A stretch of 64,000 nt of DNA from Robiginitomaculum_A sp036478535 (GCA_965224735.1 OZ245059.1:434001-498000); one strand, 5' to 3'; shown: positions 8,527 through 18,246, numbered from the stretch's first letter. The notes: generated by a model from the letters alone, not told the origin. Translations and numbers: made by a program.

Positions 8527-10476
8527 TTGTTTGCTGAAATTGGATTACTTGCGCTTATCTTGGCGTTTTTAACGGCTTGCGTGCAGGCGGTTTTGCCTAT
8601 GATTGGGGCAGAGCGCGGGGATAGGCGGCTTATGGCTTTGGGGAGCCGCGCTGCCATCACGCAATTTATATTGATCGCTATAGCTTTTGGCGCTTTAACC
8701 ATTTCGTTCATACAGTCTGATTTTTCAGTTAAATTGGTCGCGCTCCATTCGCATACGGACAAACCGCTTTTGTATAAAATCAGCGGCGTTTGGGGCAATC
8801 ATGAAGGCTCTATGCTGCTTTGGGTGTTTATCCTTAGTGTATTTGGCGCGCTTGTCCCTTTATTTGGCAAAATGCTGCCAGAGAGCCTTAAAACGCGGGC
8901 ACTTGCGGTGCAGGGTCTCATCGGCGCCGGGTTTTTGGCCTTCATTCTTTTTACGTCTAATCCGTTTTTACGGCTTAATCCTGCGTTGGTAAATGGCAAT
9001 GGCTTAAACCCGCTTTTGCAAGACCCAGGTCTGGCATTTCATCCACCGTTTCTCTATTTGGGCTATGTCGGGTTTTCCATGCCCTTTTCCTTTTCCATCG
9101 CTGCGCTTATTGAAGGGCGCGTGGATGCGGTGTGGGCCAGATGGCTCCGACCGTGGGTATTGCTTGCGTGGAGTTTTCTGACCATTGGTATCACGATGGG
9201 CAGTGTGTGGGCGTATTATGAACTTGGCTGGGGCGGCTGGTGGATGTGGGATCCCGTTGAAAATGTATCGTTTATGCCTTGGCTGGTTGGCACAGCTTTG
9301 CTGCATTCTATCTTAGTGTTTGGCAAAAGACATTCTATGGCCAGTTGGACTATATTGCTTGGCATAGCCGCATTTTCATTAAGCCTTATTGGAACATTTG
9401 TTGTGCGCTCTGGTGTGCTTGTTTCTGTACATGCCTTTGCGGTTGACCCTACAAGGGGCGTTTTTATTTTGGCGCTTTTGGTACTGGCAACGGGCGGGGG
9501 GTTAACGCTCTATGCGCTGAAAGCGCACACTTTGCGTGGCACGCCCAGGTTTGAAGCTTTGTCAAAAGAGGGCGGGCTTATCTTGAATAACCTTTTGCTT
9601 GTTACGGCCACGGCCACCGTGTTTTTGGGTACGTTTTATCCACTGATGATTGATATATTTACGAACGATAAAATCTCCGTTGGTAGCTCATATTTTGATA
9701 AAACATTTGGCTCTGTCATGTTTATATTAATTGCATTTATGGGCATAGGGCCGCTTGTTAAATGGCGTAAGGACAGTTTTGCGAACCTACGTGTGCATTT
9801 GCTTGTTTCCCTTATCATTATTATAATTGTGTCTGTGTTAACGGCGCTCATAGGGAAGTCAATTTTAGGCGGAATCGCTATGGGACTTGCTGCCTATTTG
9901 GCTTTTAGTACTTTGGTGGCTTTTGGCCGCAAAATAGGGTTTGGTAAGGGTGGTATCAGACGGCTGCGCGCTCAACCTGCCCAAACATATGGGTTTTTAC
10001 TGGCACACCTTGGCATAGCAATTTTTATGGCAGGCGTTACCGCTATGTCTGTTTGGGCTAAAGATGATGCTAAAGTGCTAAAAATTGGTGAGAGCATGCA
10101 ACTTGGTGGGTACGAATTTACGCTTGCGAGCGTGACTTCAGGGCAAAGGGATAATTATAGCTATTCAAGCTCTATGGTAAAAGTAAGTAAAAAAGAGCGC
10201 AAAGTCGGGACTTTGAAGTCTGAAATTCGCCAATACCCCAATTATGGCCGCGATGGTATGGGAACGACTGAAGCAGGTATTCAGGTAAGGCCTATGCGCA
10301 ATCTTTATGTTGGCGTGAGTAAAGGCAAAGATAGTGAAAGCTTTGTTGTGCGGGCCTATGTTCATACTATGGTGGTGTGGATTTGGGTTGGCGCTTTGAT
10401 GATGGCGCTTGCAGGGTTTGTTTCGCTCCTGGGCAGGCCGCTGGGCAGGCGGCGAAAAACAAGGGGCGCGGCATGA
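8527..10476 (+). CDS. ccmF: cytochrome c maturation haem lyase subunit CcmF
   Basis: CcmF is a polytopic inner-membrane protein of about 650 aa that attaches haem to apocytochromes c with CcmH/CcmI. Visible features are many hydrophobic segments, the periplasmic WWD motif WGGWWMWDPVENVSFMPW, and conserved His in FHPPFLYLGYVG and VLVSVHAF. The family start (MxAExGxxALILA) matches TTG at 8527, preceded by GAGGG. The frame stays open up to GTG at 8509, so that start is also possible. It is the first gene of ccmFGHI; the stop overlaps the ccmG start (ATGA). Confidence 0.96.
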   Translation: MFAEIGLLALILAFLTACVQAVLPMIGAERGDRRLMALGSRAAITQFILIAIAFGALTISFIQSDFSVKLVALHSHTDKPLLYKISGVWGNHEGSMLLWVFILSVFGALVPLFGKMLPESLKTRALAVQGLIGAGFLAFILFTSNPFLRLNPALVNGNGLNPLLQDPGLAFHPPFLYLGYVGFSMPFSFSIAALIEGRVDAVWARWLRPWVLLAWSFLTIGITMGSVWAYYELGWGGWWMWDPVENVSFMPWLVGTALLHSILVFGKRHSMASWTILLGIAAFSLSLIGTFVVRSGVLVSVHAFAVDPTRGVFILALLVLATGGGLTLYALKAHTLRGTPRFEALSKEGGLILNNLLLVTATATVFLGTFYPLMIDIFTNDKISVGSSYFDKTFGSVMFILIAFMGIGPLVKWRKDSFANLRVHLLVSLIIIIIVSVLTALIGKSILGGIAMGLAAYLAFSTLVAFGRKIGFGKGGIRRLRAQPAQTYGFLLAHLGIAIFMAGVTAMSVWAKDDAKVLKIGESMQLGGYEFTLASVTSGQRDNYSYSSSMVKVSKKERKVGTLKSEIRQYPNYGRDGMGTTEAGIQVRPMRNLYVGVSKGKDSESFVVRAYVHTMVVWIWVGALMMALAGFVSLLGRPLGRRRKTRGAA

Positions 10477-11009
10477 ATATATCCCTCAAAGCTCTTATTC
10501 CTTTGGCAGTATTTGCGGCGCTGTGCATTGCTTTGGCTATTGGTTTGACCAAGGATCCAAGCGAATTACAATCTATGATGATTGATAAACCTTTCCCTGA
10601 ATTTTCACTGCCAAATTTGCACGGCGAAGGTTTACTGGGGAATGAAGTTTTGGAAGGAAATGTTACTTTGGTCAATGTGTTTGGGACATGGTGTGCGCCA
10701 TGCGCAATCGAGCATCCAGTACTGATGAAAATCGAGCAAACCAAGGCGGTAACTCTGCTGGGGGTTAATTGGATGGACACAAGGGAAAATGGTCGTGATT
10801 GGTTGAAAAAACATGGTAATCCATATACTTATACGCTCAGTGATAAGCATAGTTCTTTAGTCCAAGCGCTTGGCGTGGCAAAAGCGCCAGAAAGTTTTCT
10901 TGTCGATAAAACTGGACGTATCCGCTATAAACATACTGGGGTGATAACCCTAAAGGCCTGGCGCGAAGTTATAGAGCCTTTGACGCAAAAATTAGAGGCA
11001 GAGACATGA
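10473..11009 (+). CDS. ccmG: thiol:disulfide interchange protein CcmG/DsbE
   Basis: This thioredoxin-fold protein of 178 aa has one N-terminal anchor (LKALIPLAVFAALCIALAIG) and the active site GTWCAPCAIEH in the periplasm, with the cis-Pro region AKAPESFLVD. It reduces the apocytochrome CxxCH thiols or passes electrons to CcmH. ATG at 10473 overlaps the ccmF stop as ATGA, which argues for translational coupling. Its last 15 bp including the stop are tandemly duplicated (10995-11024). Confidence 0.95.
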   Translation: MNISLKALIPLAVFAALCIALAIGLTKDPSELQSMMIDKPFPEFSLPNLHGEGLLGNEVLEGNVTLVNVFGTWCAPCAIEHPVLMKIEQTKAVTLLGVNWMDTRENGRDWLKKHGNPYTYTLSDKHSSLVQALGVAKAPESFLVDKTGRIRYKHTGVITLKAWREVIEPLTQKLEAET

Positions 11010-11024
11010 AAGGCAGGGACATGA
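10995..11024. repeat. 15-bp tandem duplication of the ccmG 3' end
   Basis: gaggcagagacatga and aaggcagggacatga lie head to tail. The first ends in the ccmG stop codon. The second copy lies between ccmG and ccmH and supplies an AGGG box for ccmH. Confidence 0.75.
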
Positions 11025-11025
11025 G

Positions 11026-11499
11026 ATGAGAGCTTTGATGAAAACAATAATTGTCCTGTTCGCACTTAGCTTGTCTTTTAGTTTATCTGGCTTGGCACAT
11101 GGACAAAATATGCAAGGTAATGCCGATCTGGAAAGCCGCGCCCGCGAGATTGGGAAATCTCTGCGTTGTGTTGTTTGCCAAAACGAATCTATTGAAGAAT
11201 CAAATGCGTCTTTGGCCGCTGATATGCGTGTATTTATCCGCGAGCGCCTTGCCGCAGGGGATAGCAATGAGGCTATAATCGCAACGATGCAAAACCGTTA
11301 TGGCGACTATGTTTTGCTTGATCCGCCTGTGCAGGCCAACACCTATATTCTTTGGTTTGGACCAGCGCTTTTGTTGCTGGGTTCGTTTGCGTGGTACTTA
11401 TTTAGGGCAAAGCGAAAGACTGTAGCCGTTAAGAACCAGCCTTTGAGTGAAGAAGAGCAAAAGCGCCTTGATGATATGCTTGCGGAAGGCCGTAAATGA
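11026..11499 (+). CDS. ccmH: cytochrome c maturation protein CcmH/CcmL
   Basis: This 157-aa protein has a signal peptide (IIVLFALSLSFSLSGLAHG), the redox motif RCVVCQNESI (CxxC), a helical bundle with RYGDYVLLDPP, and a C-terminal membrane helix (YILWFGPALLLLGSFAWYL). It reduces apocytochrome thiols for haem attachment. The stop overlaps the start of the next gene (ATGA at 11496-11499). ATG at 11038 is an alternative start. Confidence 0.95.
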   Translation: MRALMKTIIVLFALSLSFSLSGLAHGQNMQGNADLESRAREIGKSLRCVVCQNESIEESNASLAADMRVFIRERLAAGDSNEAIIATMQNRYGDYVLLDPPVQANTYILWFGPALLLLGSFAWYLFRAKRKTVAVKNQPLSEEEQKRLDDMLAEGRK

Positions 11500-12431
11500 T
11501 TTGGATACTCGCAGCCATATTAATATTAGCAACACTACTTTTTGCTCTTAACCCGCTCTATGCAGCTCAAACCCCTGCGGCTAAAGTTGATAGCGAAGTG
11601 CAAGATTACCAAAATCAGATTGAAAGGCTCACTGTGCAAATTGCGCAAACCCCCGCTGATATTGAAGTGTTAAAATCGGCTAAACTGGATTTACAAAGAC
11701 AGCTTCTTTCAAAAACAAATGATGAAAGTGTTAGACAATCCAAGCCATCATTGCCTTTAATTGTTGCTTTGTTTGCTTTTTTTGGCACAGCTACATTTAG
11801 CCTCTATATGTTTCTCGGTCAGCCCACTCTCACCAAAGAAGGCGCGCTGATAAGGCCCATTATCACTCTGCCAAATCTGGACACTGCCACATCTATTGAC
11901 AGTGGAGAGGTGAGTGAAAACGGCGAAACTCTTGAAAAACTTATCGCGCAAATGGAAACAGTGTTGGCCAAAAACAAATATGATACCCAGGGGTGGTTGT
12001 TATATGCGCGTAGCCTTATGCGTGTGCAGCGTTATGATGATGCGCTGTCTGCGTACCAAAATGTGCTTGTGCTCACGGGTAAGCATCCAAAAGTTGTCGA
12101 GGAATTTTTAAGTGCCAAACGGTATATAGTTGAGTCTCAAACGAAGAGCGCTAAAAAGGCGAGCGCGGGTCCGAGCGAGCAGGAGATACAGGCCGCCGCA
12201 AAAATGAGCCCGCAGGAGCGTCAAGCTATGATTGAAGGTATGGTCGATGGATTATCGCAAAAACTTATCGAGAATCCAAAAAATGTGAATGGCTGGATTA
12301 AACTCTTAAAATCGCGCAAAGCTTTGAGCCAAGAGGATAAAGCCAAAACTGAGATAGCACGCATGAGTGAAGCGTTCAAAAATGATCCAAAAACAGCAAA
12401 AACTATCCTTACGCAAAGCGGGTGGAAATAA
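11496..12431 (+). CDS. ccmI: cytochrome c maturation protein CcmI (TPR domain)
   Basis: The 311-aa product has two N-terminal membrane segments (ILAAILILATLLFALNPLY and LPLIVALFAFFGTATFSLY) separated by a short coiled region, then TPR-like repeats (WLLYARSLMRVQRYDDALSA) in the periplasm. This is the CcmI pattern: a chaperone holding apocytochrome c C-termini for the CcmFH complex. Position as the last gene of the ccmFGHI run supports the call. Confidence 0.9.
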   Translation: MIWILAAILILATLLFALNPLYAAQTPAAKVDSEVQDYQNQIERLTVQIAQTPADIEVLKSAKLDLQRQLLSKTNDESVRQSKPSLPLIVALFAFFGTATFSLYMFLGQPTLTKEGALIRPIITLPNLDTATSIDSGEVSENGETLEKLIAQMETVLAKNKYDTQGWLLYARSLMRVQRYDDALSAYQNVLVLTGKHPKVVEEFLSAKRYIVESQTKSAKKASAGPSEQEIQAAAKMSPQERQAMIEGMVDGLSQKLIENPKNVNGWIKLLKSRKALSQEDKAKTEIARMSEAFKNDPKTAKTILTQSGWK

Positions 12432-12434
12432 AAG

Positions 12435-13196
12435 ATGGCGAGTAAGAACGCTAAATTTATCGGCGCATTTGGTGATAGTCTTTCGGCTAAACTGGATTGG
12501 CCCGATCATGGGGAAGTGCGCGCTTGGGTGCTTTTTGCGCACGGGTTTTCCGTTACTAAAGATCTAAAGCCGATCCGCACCATTTCCAAAACATTGGTTA
12601 GTCACGGCTTTGGTATGATCCGGTTTGATTTTACAGGCTTGGGGCAAAGCGGCGGTGATTTCTCCGACACTAATTTTAGCTCCAATGTCAAAGATATTTT
12701 AGCAGCAAGTGCCTATCTGCGCGGCTACCGCAAAGCACCGTCGATATTGGTTGGCCATAGTTTTGGCGGCACAGCGGCGTTGATGGCGGCGGGGGATATT
12801 CCCGAGTGCAAAGCGATTGCGACTATAGGTTCTCCCTGCGATACCCAGCATATTGTCCATCAATTTGCGGGTCAGCTTGAAGAAATTGAAGAACAGGGCG
12901 AAGCGCAAGTTTTGCTCGCGGGGCGGCCTTTCGTCATTAAAGAACAATTTTTGGAAGATGTTGCCAATCAAGATATGGGCAAAGCCATAGCGAATTTAAA
13001 TCGGGCTCTTATGGTGTTTCACTCGCCGCAGGACAGGGTTGTTGGCATTCAAAATGCCAGCCATATTTACTCAGAAGCGCGCCATCCCAAAAGTTTCGTG
13101 AGCTTAGATGGTGCCGATCATCTTTTATTGCGCAACCCAGATGACGCGAAATATGTAGCTCGCGTTCTCTCCGCATGGGCCAGCCGTTATATTTAA
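12435..13196 (+). CDS. alpha/beta hydrolase (lacks the OsmC half of its usual two-domain relatives)
   Basis: This 253-aa alpha/beta hydrolase has an oxyanion region VLFAHGFS (about 32-39), nucleophile elbow VGHSFGG, an acid residue in FHSPQDRVVG and the catalytic His in DGADHLLLR. It resembles the N-terminal half of the bifunctional alpha/beta-hydrolase/OsmC family, but a stop follows directly after the hydrolase domain. The substrate is unknown. It starts 3 bp after ccmI and may be co-transcribed with it. Confidence 0.85.
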   Translation: MASKNAKFIGAFGDSLSAKLDWPDHGEVRAWVLFAHGFSVTKDLKPIRTISKTLVSHGFGMIRFDFTGLGQSGGDFSDTNFSSNVKDILAASAYLRGYRKAPSILVGHSFGGTAALMAAGDIPECKAIATIGSPCDTQHIVHQFAGQLEEIEEQGEAQVLLAGRPFVIKEQFLEDVANQDMGKAIANLNRALMVFHSPQDRVVGIQNASHIYSEARHPKSFVSLDGADHLLLRNPDDAKYVARVLSAWASRYI

Positions 13197-13237
13197 GATC
13201 AGTAATAGTAAGAGCGTTGAATAAATTTATGTGCGCG

Positions 13238-14071
13238 CTAAGTAAGATTTGTAACGTGGTGACGCAGATGGTCTTCGATAAATGTGGCGATAAAGAAATA
13301 AGAATGGTCATATCCGTTTTGCATACGGAGCGTCATTGATTGGCCTGTGTCTGCGCACGCTGCTTTGAAAGTTTCTGGCTGTAATTGCTCGGTTAAAAAA
13401 TTGTCATCTGTGCCTTGATCGATTAAAATATGAGCTGCTGAGGACGCGGATTTGACCAAGCAAGTGGAATCATATTTTTCCCATGTCTTCTCATCATCTC
13501 CCAAATAGCCTTTAAACGCTTTTTGGCCCCACGGGACTTGGCTGGGCGATGTTATGGGCGCAAAGGCTGAGCAGGTTTTATACAGGTCTGGGTTTTTAAG
13601 GTGCAAACTTATTGCCCCGTGCCCGCCCATAGAATGGCCGCTTATGCCGAAGCGATCAGGATCGCACGCGGGGTCTTCTTTCATCCATGCGGTAAGCTCG
13701 TCGCGGATATAGGTTTCCATTTGAAAATTTTTCGCCCAAGGTTTCTGTGTTGCATCGAGGTAAAGTCCAGCGCCTTTGCCAAAATCATGCGCCTCATCAT
13801 CAGGCACATTGTCGCCGCGCGGGGAGGTGTCTGGCGCGACTAGTATCAAGCCAAGCTCCGCCGCAACCCGTTGCGCCCCAGCCTTCACAGTGAAATTATC
13901 CTCCGTGCATGTTAGGCCAGAGAGCCAAATAAGGGCAGGGCATTTTTTGTCTTTCGCTTGTGGCGGCATATACACCGCCACCTGCATATGGCAATCATTA
14001 GCATCCGAGCGATGCGAAAACACATATTGCGTTCCGCCGAACATTTTATTAGCACTGATTTGTTTGGTCAT
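13238..14071 (-). CDS. fghA: S-formylglutathione hydrolase
   Basis: This 277-aa esterase-D family member has CPALIWLSGLTCTEDNF, the nucleophile elbow SGHSMGGHGA, Asp in LIDQGTDDNFL and His in YDHSYFFI. It hydrolyses S-formylglutathione to formate and glutathione, the second step of glutathione-dependent formaldehyde detoxification. It lies about 120 bp downstream of frmA on the same strand, so the pair forms the pathway. Confidence 0.97.
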   Translation of the reverse strand: MTKQISANKMFGGTQYVFSHRSDANDCHMQVAVYMPPQAKDKKCPALIWLSGLTCTEDNFTVKAGAQRVAAELGLILVAPDTSPRGDNVPDDEAHDFGKGAGLYLDATQKPWAKNFQMETYIRDELTAWMKEDPACDPDRFGISGHSMGGHGAISLHLKNPDLYKTCSAFAPITSPSQVPWGQKAFKGYLGDDEKTWEKYDSTCLVKSASSAAHILIDQGTDDNFLTEQLQPETFKAACADTGQSMTLRMQNGYDHSYFFIATFIEDHLRHHVTNLT

Positions 14072-14188
14072 ATGAAAACCTTTTTCCTAGCCGCTAACGT
14101 GGTAAATTTCATGGGTACCAGATGCGTTTTGAGAAATAAAAAAGCTGACAACAAAGGTAGGGGGAAAGCTTATGGCTGGCCATTTCAT

Positions 14189-15298
14189 TTAAAATTCCAC
14201 AACGCTTCGGATACTTTCCCCTGCGTGCATTAGATCGAAAGCCTTATTGATATCTTCGATACCCATTTTGTGGGTGATGAGATCGTCTATGTTGATGCGA
14301 CCATCCATATACATGTCAACTATGCTTGGTACATCTGTGCGTCCGCGTGCGCCGCCAAAGGCTGTGCCGCGCCAAGAGCGGCCAGTAACGAGTTGGAAAG
14401 GACGGGTAGTGATTTCTTTGCCTGCGCCAGCAACGCCTACGATAATACTCTCGCCCCAGCCTTTATGGCAGCTCTCAAGCGCGACTCGCATCACGTCCGT
14501 ATTGCCGATGCACTCAAATGTGTAGTCCGCTCCGCCGCCTGTGATTTCTACTAAATGTCCAGTTAACTCGCCTTTGACATCATTGGGGTTAACGAAATGG
14601 GTCATGCCAAATTTGCGTGCAGTGGCTTCGCGAGCAGGGTTCAGATCAACGCCAACGATTTGTTTGGCTCCGATCATTTTAAGCCCTTGAATAACATTAA
14701 GGCCAATGCCGCCAAGACCAAAAACAATGCAATTCGTGTTGGGTTCAACTTTGGCCGTGTAGATAACTGCGCCAACGCCCGTGGTCACGCCGCAGCCGAT
14801 ATAGCAGGCTTTGTCAAAGGGTGCGTCTTTGCGGATTTTGGCAAGAGAAACTTCTGGCAAAACAGTGTAATTAGAAAATGTAGAGCACCCCATATAATGC
14901 AACACTGGCTTGCCCTTATAGCTAAAGCGCGATGTACCGTCTGGCATAAGGCCCTGACCTTGGGTCGCGCGCACGCTTTGGCATAAATTGGTTTTGGGGT
15001 GCAGGCAATAATCGCACTCACGGCACTCTGCAGTATAAAGCGGGATAACATGATCGCCAGGCTTTAGCGAAGCAACGCCTTTGCCAACTTCACGCACAAT
15101 CCCAGCGCCTTCATGGCCTAAGATGGCAGGAAATGCTCCTTCTGGATCATCGCCAGACAATGTAAAAGAATCTGTGTGACAAATGCCTGTGGCTTTAATC
15201 TCGACCAATACTTCGCCTGCCTTTGGGCCTTTAACATTGATCTCGTCAACAACCAGTTTTTTTCCAGCTTTTACGGCAATGGCAGCGATTGATTTCAA
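14189..15298 (-). CDS. frmA: S-(hydroxymethyl)glutathione dehydrogenase / class III alcohol dehydrogenase
   Basis: The 369-aa zinc-dependent MDR protein matches class III ADH. It has catalytic Zn ligands in ICHTDSF, GHEGAG and the C-terminal Cys of YIGCGVTTG; structural Zn Cys in ECRECDYCLHPKTNLC; and an NAD Rossmann stretch FGLGGIGLNVIQG. It oxidises the glutathione-formaldehyde adduct to S-formylglutathione, which FghA then hydrolyses. The upstream 270 bp (15299-15568) hold its promoter; no FrmR-type regulator is nearby. Confidence 0.97.
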   Translation of the reverse strand: MKSIAAIAVKAGKKLVVDEINVKGPKAGEVLVEIKATGICHTDSFTLSGDDPEGAFPAILGHEGAGIVREVGKGVASLKPGDHVIPLYTAECRECDYCLHPKTNLCQSVRATQGQGLMPDGTSRFSYKGKPVLHYMGCSTFSNYTVLPEVSLAKIRKDAPFDKACYIGCGVTTGVGAVIYTAKVEPNTNCIVFGLGGIGLNVIQGLKMIGAKQIVGVDLNPAREATARKFGMTHFVNPNDVKGELTGHLVEITGGGADYTFECIGNTDVMRVALESCHKGWGESIIVGVAGAGKEITTRPFQLVTGRSWRGTAFGGARGRTDVPSIVDMYMDGRINIDDLITHKMGIEDINKAFDLMHAGESIRSVVEF

Positions 15299-15568
15299 AA
15301 GACACTCCTATAGGTGTGCAGGCAAATAAACCCATTACTGACACCTAATAACGCATAAGTAAAGGTAGGTAAATACTGAAAACAAAATACTGCCTGTAGC
15401 AAATATAAATGCCTAAAAAACCCTTGTGTAGCGCTCTTCAGCGCCAGTGCCCGCACGGCGGCGCAACTGCCAAAGCTATACTTCATAGGGGCACCTTTAA
15501 CTCTATATTTATCTTACTCTTGTATACTAGCGTGATAACAGCCCCATAAAGGGGTTCTTTTTGTGTGA

Positions 15569-16786
15569 ATGTGGACTGAAATGGGTCAAATCAAAACGGG
15601 TCATATGAAATATTTTGTGAGCCTTGGCGGAGTTCGCGGAATATTTGCTATACTTATAGCGATCTATCATGCTAGCTGGATCTCCAATATTAATTCATCG
15701 GATTTGCTCACCAATGGTACCCTCATGGTCGACATATTTTTTGTGTTATCAGGTTTTTTGATGTTCAGGCTGTATGACGGGCATTTAAACTCGGGGGGGG
15801 ACGGGCGGAATTTTATCAAACGCAGGTTTGCACGGGTGTACCCCTTGCAGTTTTTCATGCTTTTGGTTTTGTTTTTGTATGCACTCGCAAGACTTGTCGC
15901 CCAATGGGTGGGGGTGGCCACATATGATGTAGGGGAAATTTTGCCTTTCGAGCATGGCGCTACCGAGACCATACAAAGCTTTCTCTCCAATTTGACGCTC
16001 ACGCAATCAATGGGTTTTCATGATCACTTATCCTATAACATGCCGTCTTGGTCGGTGAGTGTGGAGTTTTGGACTTATTTTGTATTCCTTGGAGTCATGC
16101 TTTGGGCGCGACCCAAAAAGGCTTGGCATTTTAGTGTTATCGCTATACTAATCGGGATCAATTATTATGTTTTATCGACATTAAAACCCGATATTAATTT
16201 CCATTATGATCTTGGGTTTTGGCGTTGCCTTGGTGGTTTTTTCACGGGCGTGCTGGTTGCTTATTGCTATCGAAAAACTCTGCCTTTTTATACGAAGCTA
16301 AAGCAAAAAACCAAAGCCAAGGCTTTTGTTGCGTTTGCGACCATTTTTGAAATTTTCTTGCTTTCGCTCATGGGCGGGTTTATGATTTATTTTCCTGGTA
16401 AAGCACAGTTTTTTATTGCCCCGATTGCTTTTGTTTTTGTCTTCGGCTTTGCTTTTGATATGGGGCTTATATCGCGCGTGTTGGCGATGAAACCGTTTTG
16501 GTATCTCGCAAAAATATCATACTCAATATATATGGTGCATTTTATCATTTCTCTGGCTTTTTCTATCGGGATAGAGTTGTTTTTTCCTCGTTTATTTGGA
16601 CCACTGTGGAATGCCACGAAAATCAGTGGGGATTTGCTTCTTATTCCATATCTAGGCCTCGTGCTCTTGATATCTCATTTTACCTATAAATATGTAGAAA
16701 TGCCAGGCCGTAGAGCCATACTTAAATACGATTTTCAAGGACATTTGCGGAGTATTTTCTCAAAACTTAAGCCGAGTAAGACTTGA
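15569..16786 (+). CDS. acyltransferase 3 family membrane protein (OafA/YrhL-like)
   Basis: This 405-aa polytopic protein has the acyltransferase-3 signature: an N-terminal LGGVRGIFAILIAIYHAS with the conserved His, VDIFFVLSGFLM, RRFARVYPLQFF, and PSWSVSVEFWTYF. These enzymes transfer acetyl or other acyl groups to sugars of O-antigen, exopolysaccharide or peptidoglycan. The substrate is not predictable here, as no glycan genes are adjacent. The start is uncertain: ATG 15569 follows AAGGGG at long spacing, and ATG 15605 is an alternative that still precedes the first membrane helix. Confidence 0.88.
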   Translation: MWTEMGQIKTGHMKYFVSLGGVRGIFAILIAIYHASWISNINSSDLLTNGTLMVDIFFVLSGFLMFRLYDGHLNSGGDGRNFIKRRFARVYPLQFFMLLVLFLYALARLVAQWVGVATYDVGEILPFEHGATETIQSFLSNLTLTQSMGFHDHLSYNMPSWSVSVEFWTYFVFLGVMLWARPKKAWHFSVIAILIGINYYVLSTLKPDINFHYDLGFWRCLGGFFTGVLVAYCYRKTLPFYTKLKQKTKAKAFVAFATIFEIFLLSLMGGFMIYFPGKAQFFIAPIAFVFVFGFAFDMGLISRVLAMKPFWYLAKISYSIYMVHFIISLAFSIGIELFFPRLFGPLWNATKISGDLLLIPYLGLVLLISHFTYKYVEMPGRRAILKYDFQGHLRSIFSKLKPSKT

Positions 16787-16842
16787 AATTTGGGCAAAAA
16801 CGGTCTAGGGTCTGTGGACAAAATTAGGATTGAGATTAAGAT

Positions 16843-17307
16843 ATGAGTAATGATCCTTATAATAAACTTGGGCAACTTGGTAGCAATACGATCATGCCAA
16901 CATCGCCTGCTCAGGCCAAGTTGGAGCGGGTAGCAAACCCGTCTGAGGATGTGCCTTATCTTATCCGGTTTACTTGCCCGGAATTTACGTCTCTTTGTCC
17001 TGTAACGGGCCAGCCTGATTATGCGCATTTGGTTATTGATTACGCGCCAAATAAATGGATTGTCGAGAGTAAATCATTAAAGCTTTATTTGACTTCTTAT
17101 CGCAATCATGGCGATTTTCACGAGGCTTGTACGGTCAGAATTGCTAAGCGCATTATTAAAGAAATAAACCCGTTATGGCTGCGTATTGGCGGGTATTGGT
17201 ATCCACGCGGCGGCATTCCTATTGACGTGTTTTTTCAGCACGGCGAAAAACCTAAAGGTTTGTGGGTGCCGAAGCAAGGCGTTGCGCCCTATCGGGGGCG
17301 CGGCTAA
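16843..17307 (+). CDS. queF: NADPH-dependent 7-cyano-7-deazaguanine reductase
   Basis: The 154-aa single-domain QueF reduces preQ0 to preQ1 in queuosine biosynthesis. It has FTCPEFTSLCPVTGQPDYAH (Cys52 forming the thioimide, Asp59 as acid) and the QueF motif ESKSLKLYLTSYRNHGDFHE, which binds substrate and NADPH. Other queuosine genes are not in this window. It is a stand-alone gene with an upstream spacer of 56 bp. Confidence 0.96.
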   Translation: MSNDPYNKLGQLGSNTIMPTSPAQAKLERVANPSEDVPYLIRFTCPEFTSLCPVTGQPDYAHLVIDYAPNKWIVESKSLKLYLTSYRNHGDFHEACTVRIAKRIIKEINPLWLRIGGYWYPRGGIPIDVFFQHGEKPKGLWVPKQGVAPYRGRG

Positions 17308-17385
17308 CACAGTTTTGTATAAAACACTTTGGCTCTTGTGTTAGAGTGCAAAGCCCTTATTTCTAATCCTGACGAGGAGATAATT

Positions 17386-18201
17386 ATGAGCATTGTTCAA
17401 ATCAGCGAGGCACAAAGCAGTACGGAAGCCGTTTGGGGCGCATTGCAAGTCGAGGCCGTAGAGTATGCGGGCCGAGAGCAAGCGCTCTCTTCATTGCTTT
17501 TTGCCTCGATCATCAATCAAGAAAGTTTTTGCCGTGCGCTCGCCTCGCACCTTGCGGGAAAACTTGGCACGTCAGAGTTTTCGGATTTGCATTTACGAAA
17601 ATTATTTCTGGATATTTATAGAAGCGATGATGCCATCATAAAAGGCGCTGTTGCAGACCTTGTTGCGGTGCGAGAGCGTGACCCTGCTTGTCTTTCTTAT
17701 TTGCAGTGTTTCTTGTATTTTAAAGGGTTCGTCGCCCTGCAAACTTACCGTATTTCTCATGCGCTTTGGGGGCAAGGGCGAAAGTTACTTGCCTATCATA
17801 TGCAAAGCCGCGCGAGCGAGTTATTTGCAGTCGATATTCACCCTGCGGCTCGCTTTGGCTACGGCATAATGCTTGATCACGCGACGGGGCTTGTGGCTGG
17901 CGAAACCAGCGCTGTTGGTGATGGCTGTTCTATACTGCATGGGGTAACTTTGGGCGGTACTGGCAAAGAGCATTCGGATAGACATCCAAAGATTGGCAAG
18001 AATGTGCTTATTGGCGCTGGTGCAAAAATTCTTGGCAATATCACTGTGGGCGAAAGCGCAAGAATTGCATCGGGTTCGGTGGTTTTAAAGCCAGTACATG
18101 CGCAGTGTACAGTGGCAGGCGTACCTGCAAAACCCGTAGGTGGGCCATGCTGTGAAAACCCAGCTGCAGAGATGAATCAAATTTTAGGCGAAAAAGATTG
18201 A
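17386..18201 (+). CDS. cysE: serine O-acetyltransferase
   Basis: The 271-aa product has the CysE helical N-terminal domain (EAVWGALQVEAVEYAGREQA) and a left-handed beta-helix C-terminal domain with hexapeptide repeats and VDIHPAARFGYGIMLDHATG, HGVTLGGTGK and RHPKIG. It forms O-acetylserine for cysteine synthesis. ATG at 17386 follows GAGGAG at 8 bp; frame extension upstream to 17329 lacks this support. Confidence 0.96.
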   Translation: MSIVQISEAQSSTEAVWGALQVEAVEYAGREQALSSLLFASIINQESFCRALASHLAGKLGTSEFSDLHLRKLFLDIYRSDDAIIKGAVADLVAVRERDPACLSYLQCFLYFKGFVALQTYRISHALWGQGRKLLAYHMQSRASELFAVDIHPAARFGYGIMLDHATGLVAGETSAVGDGCSILHGVTLGGTGKEHSDRHPKIGKNVLIGAGAKILGNITVGESARIASGSVVLKPVHAQCTVAGVPAKPVGGPCCENPAAEMNQILGEKD

Positions 18202-18246
18202 TTCCAAATTTTGAAGCGTTAGTCTAAGAAAACTTTGGAGACTTAT

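Noticed and set aside
8370..8530. Open frame upstream of ccmF as a possible ccmE remnant
   Set aside because: No CcmE motif (haem-binding His/Tyr segment) is visible and it has no start.
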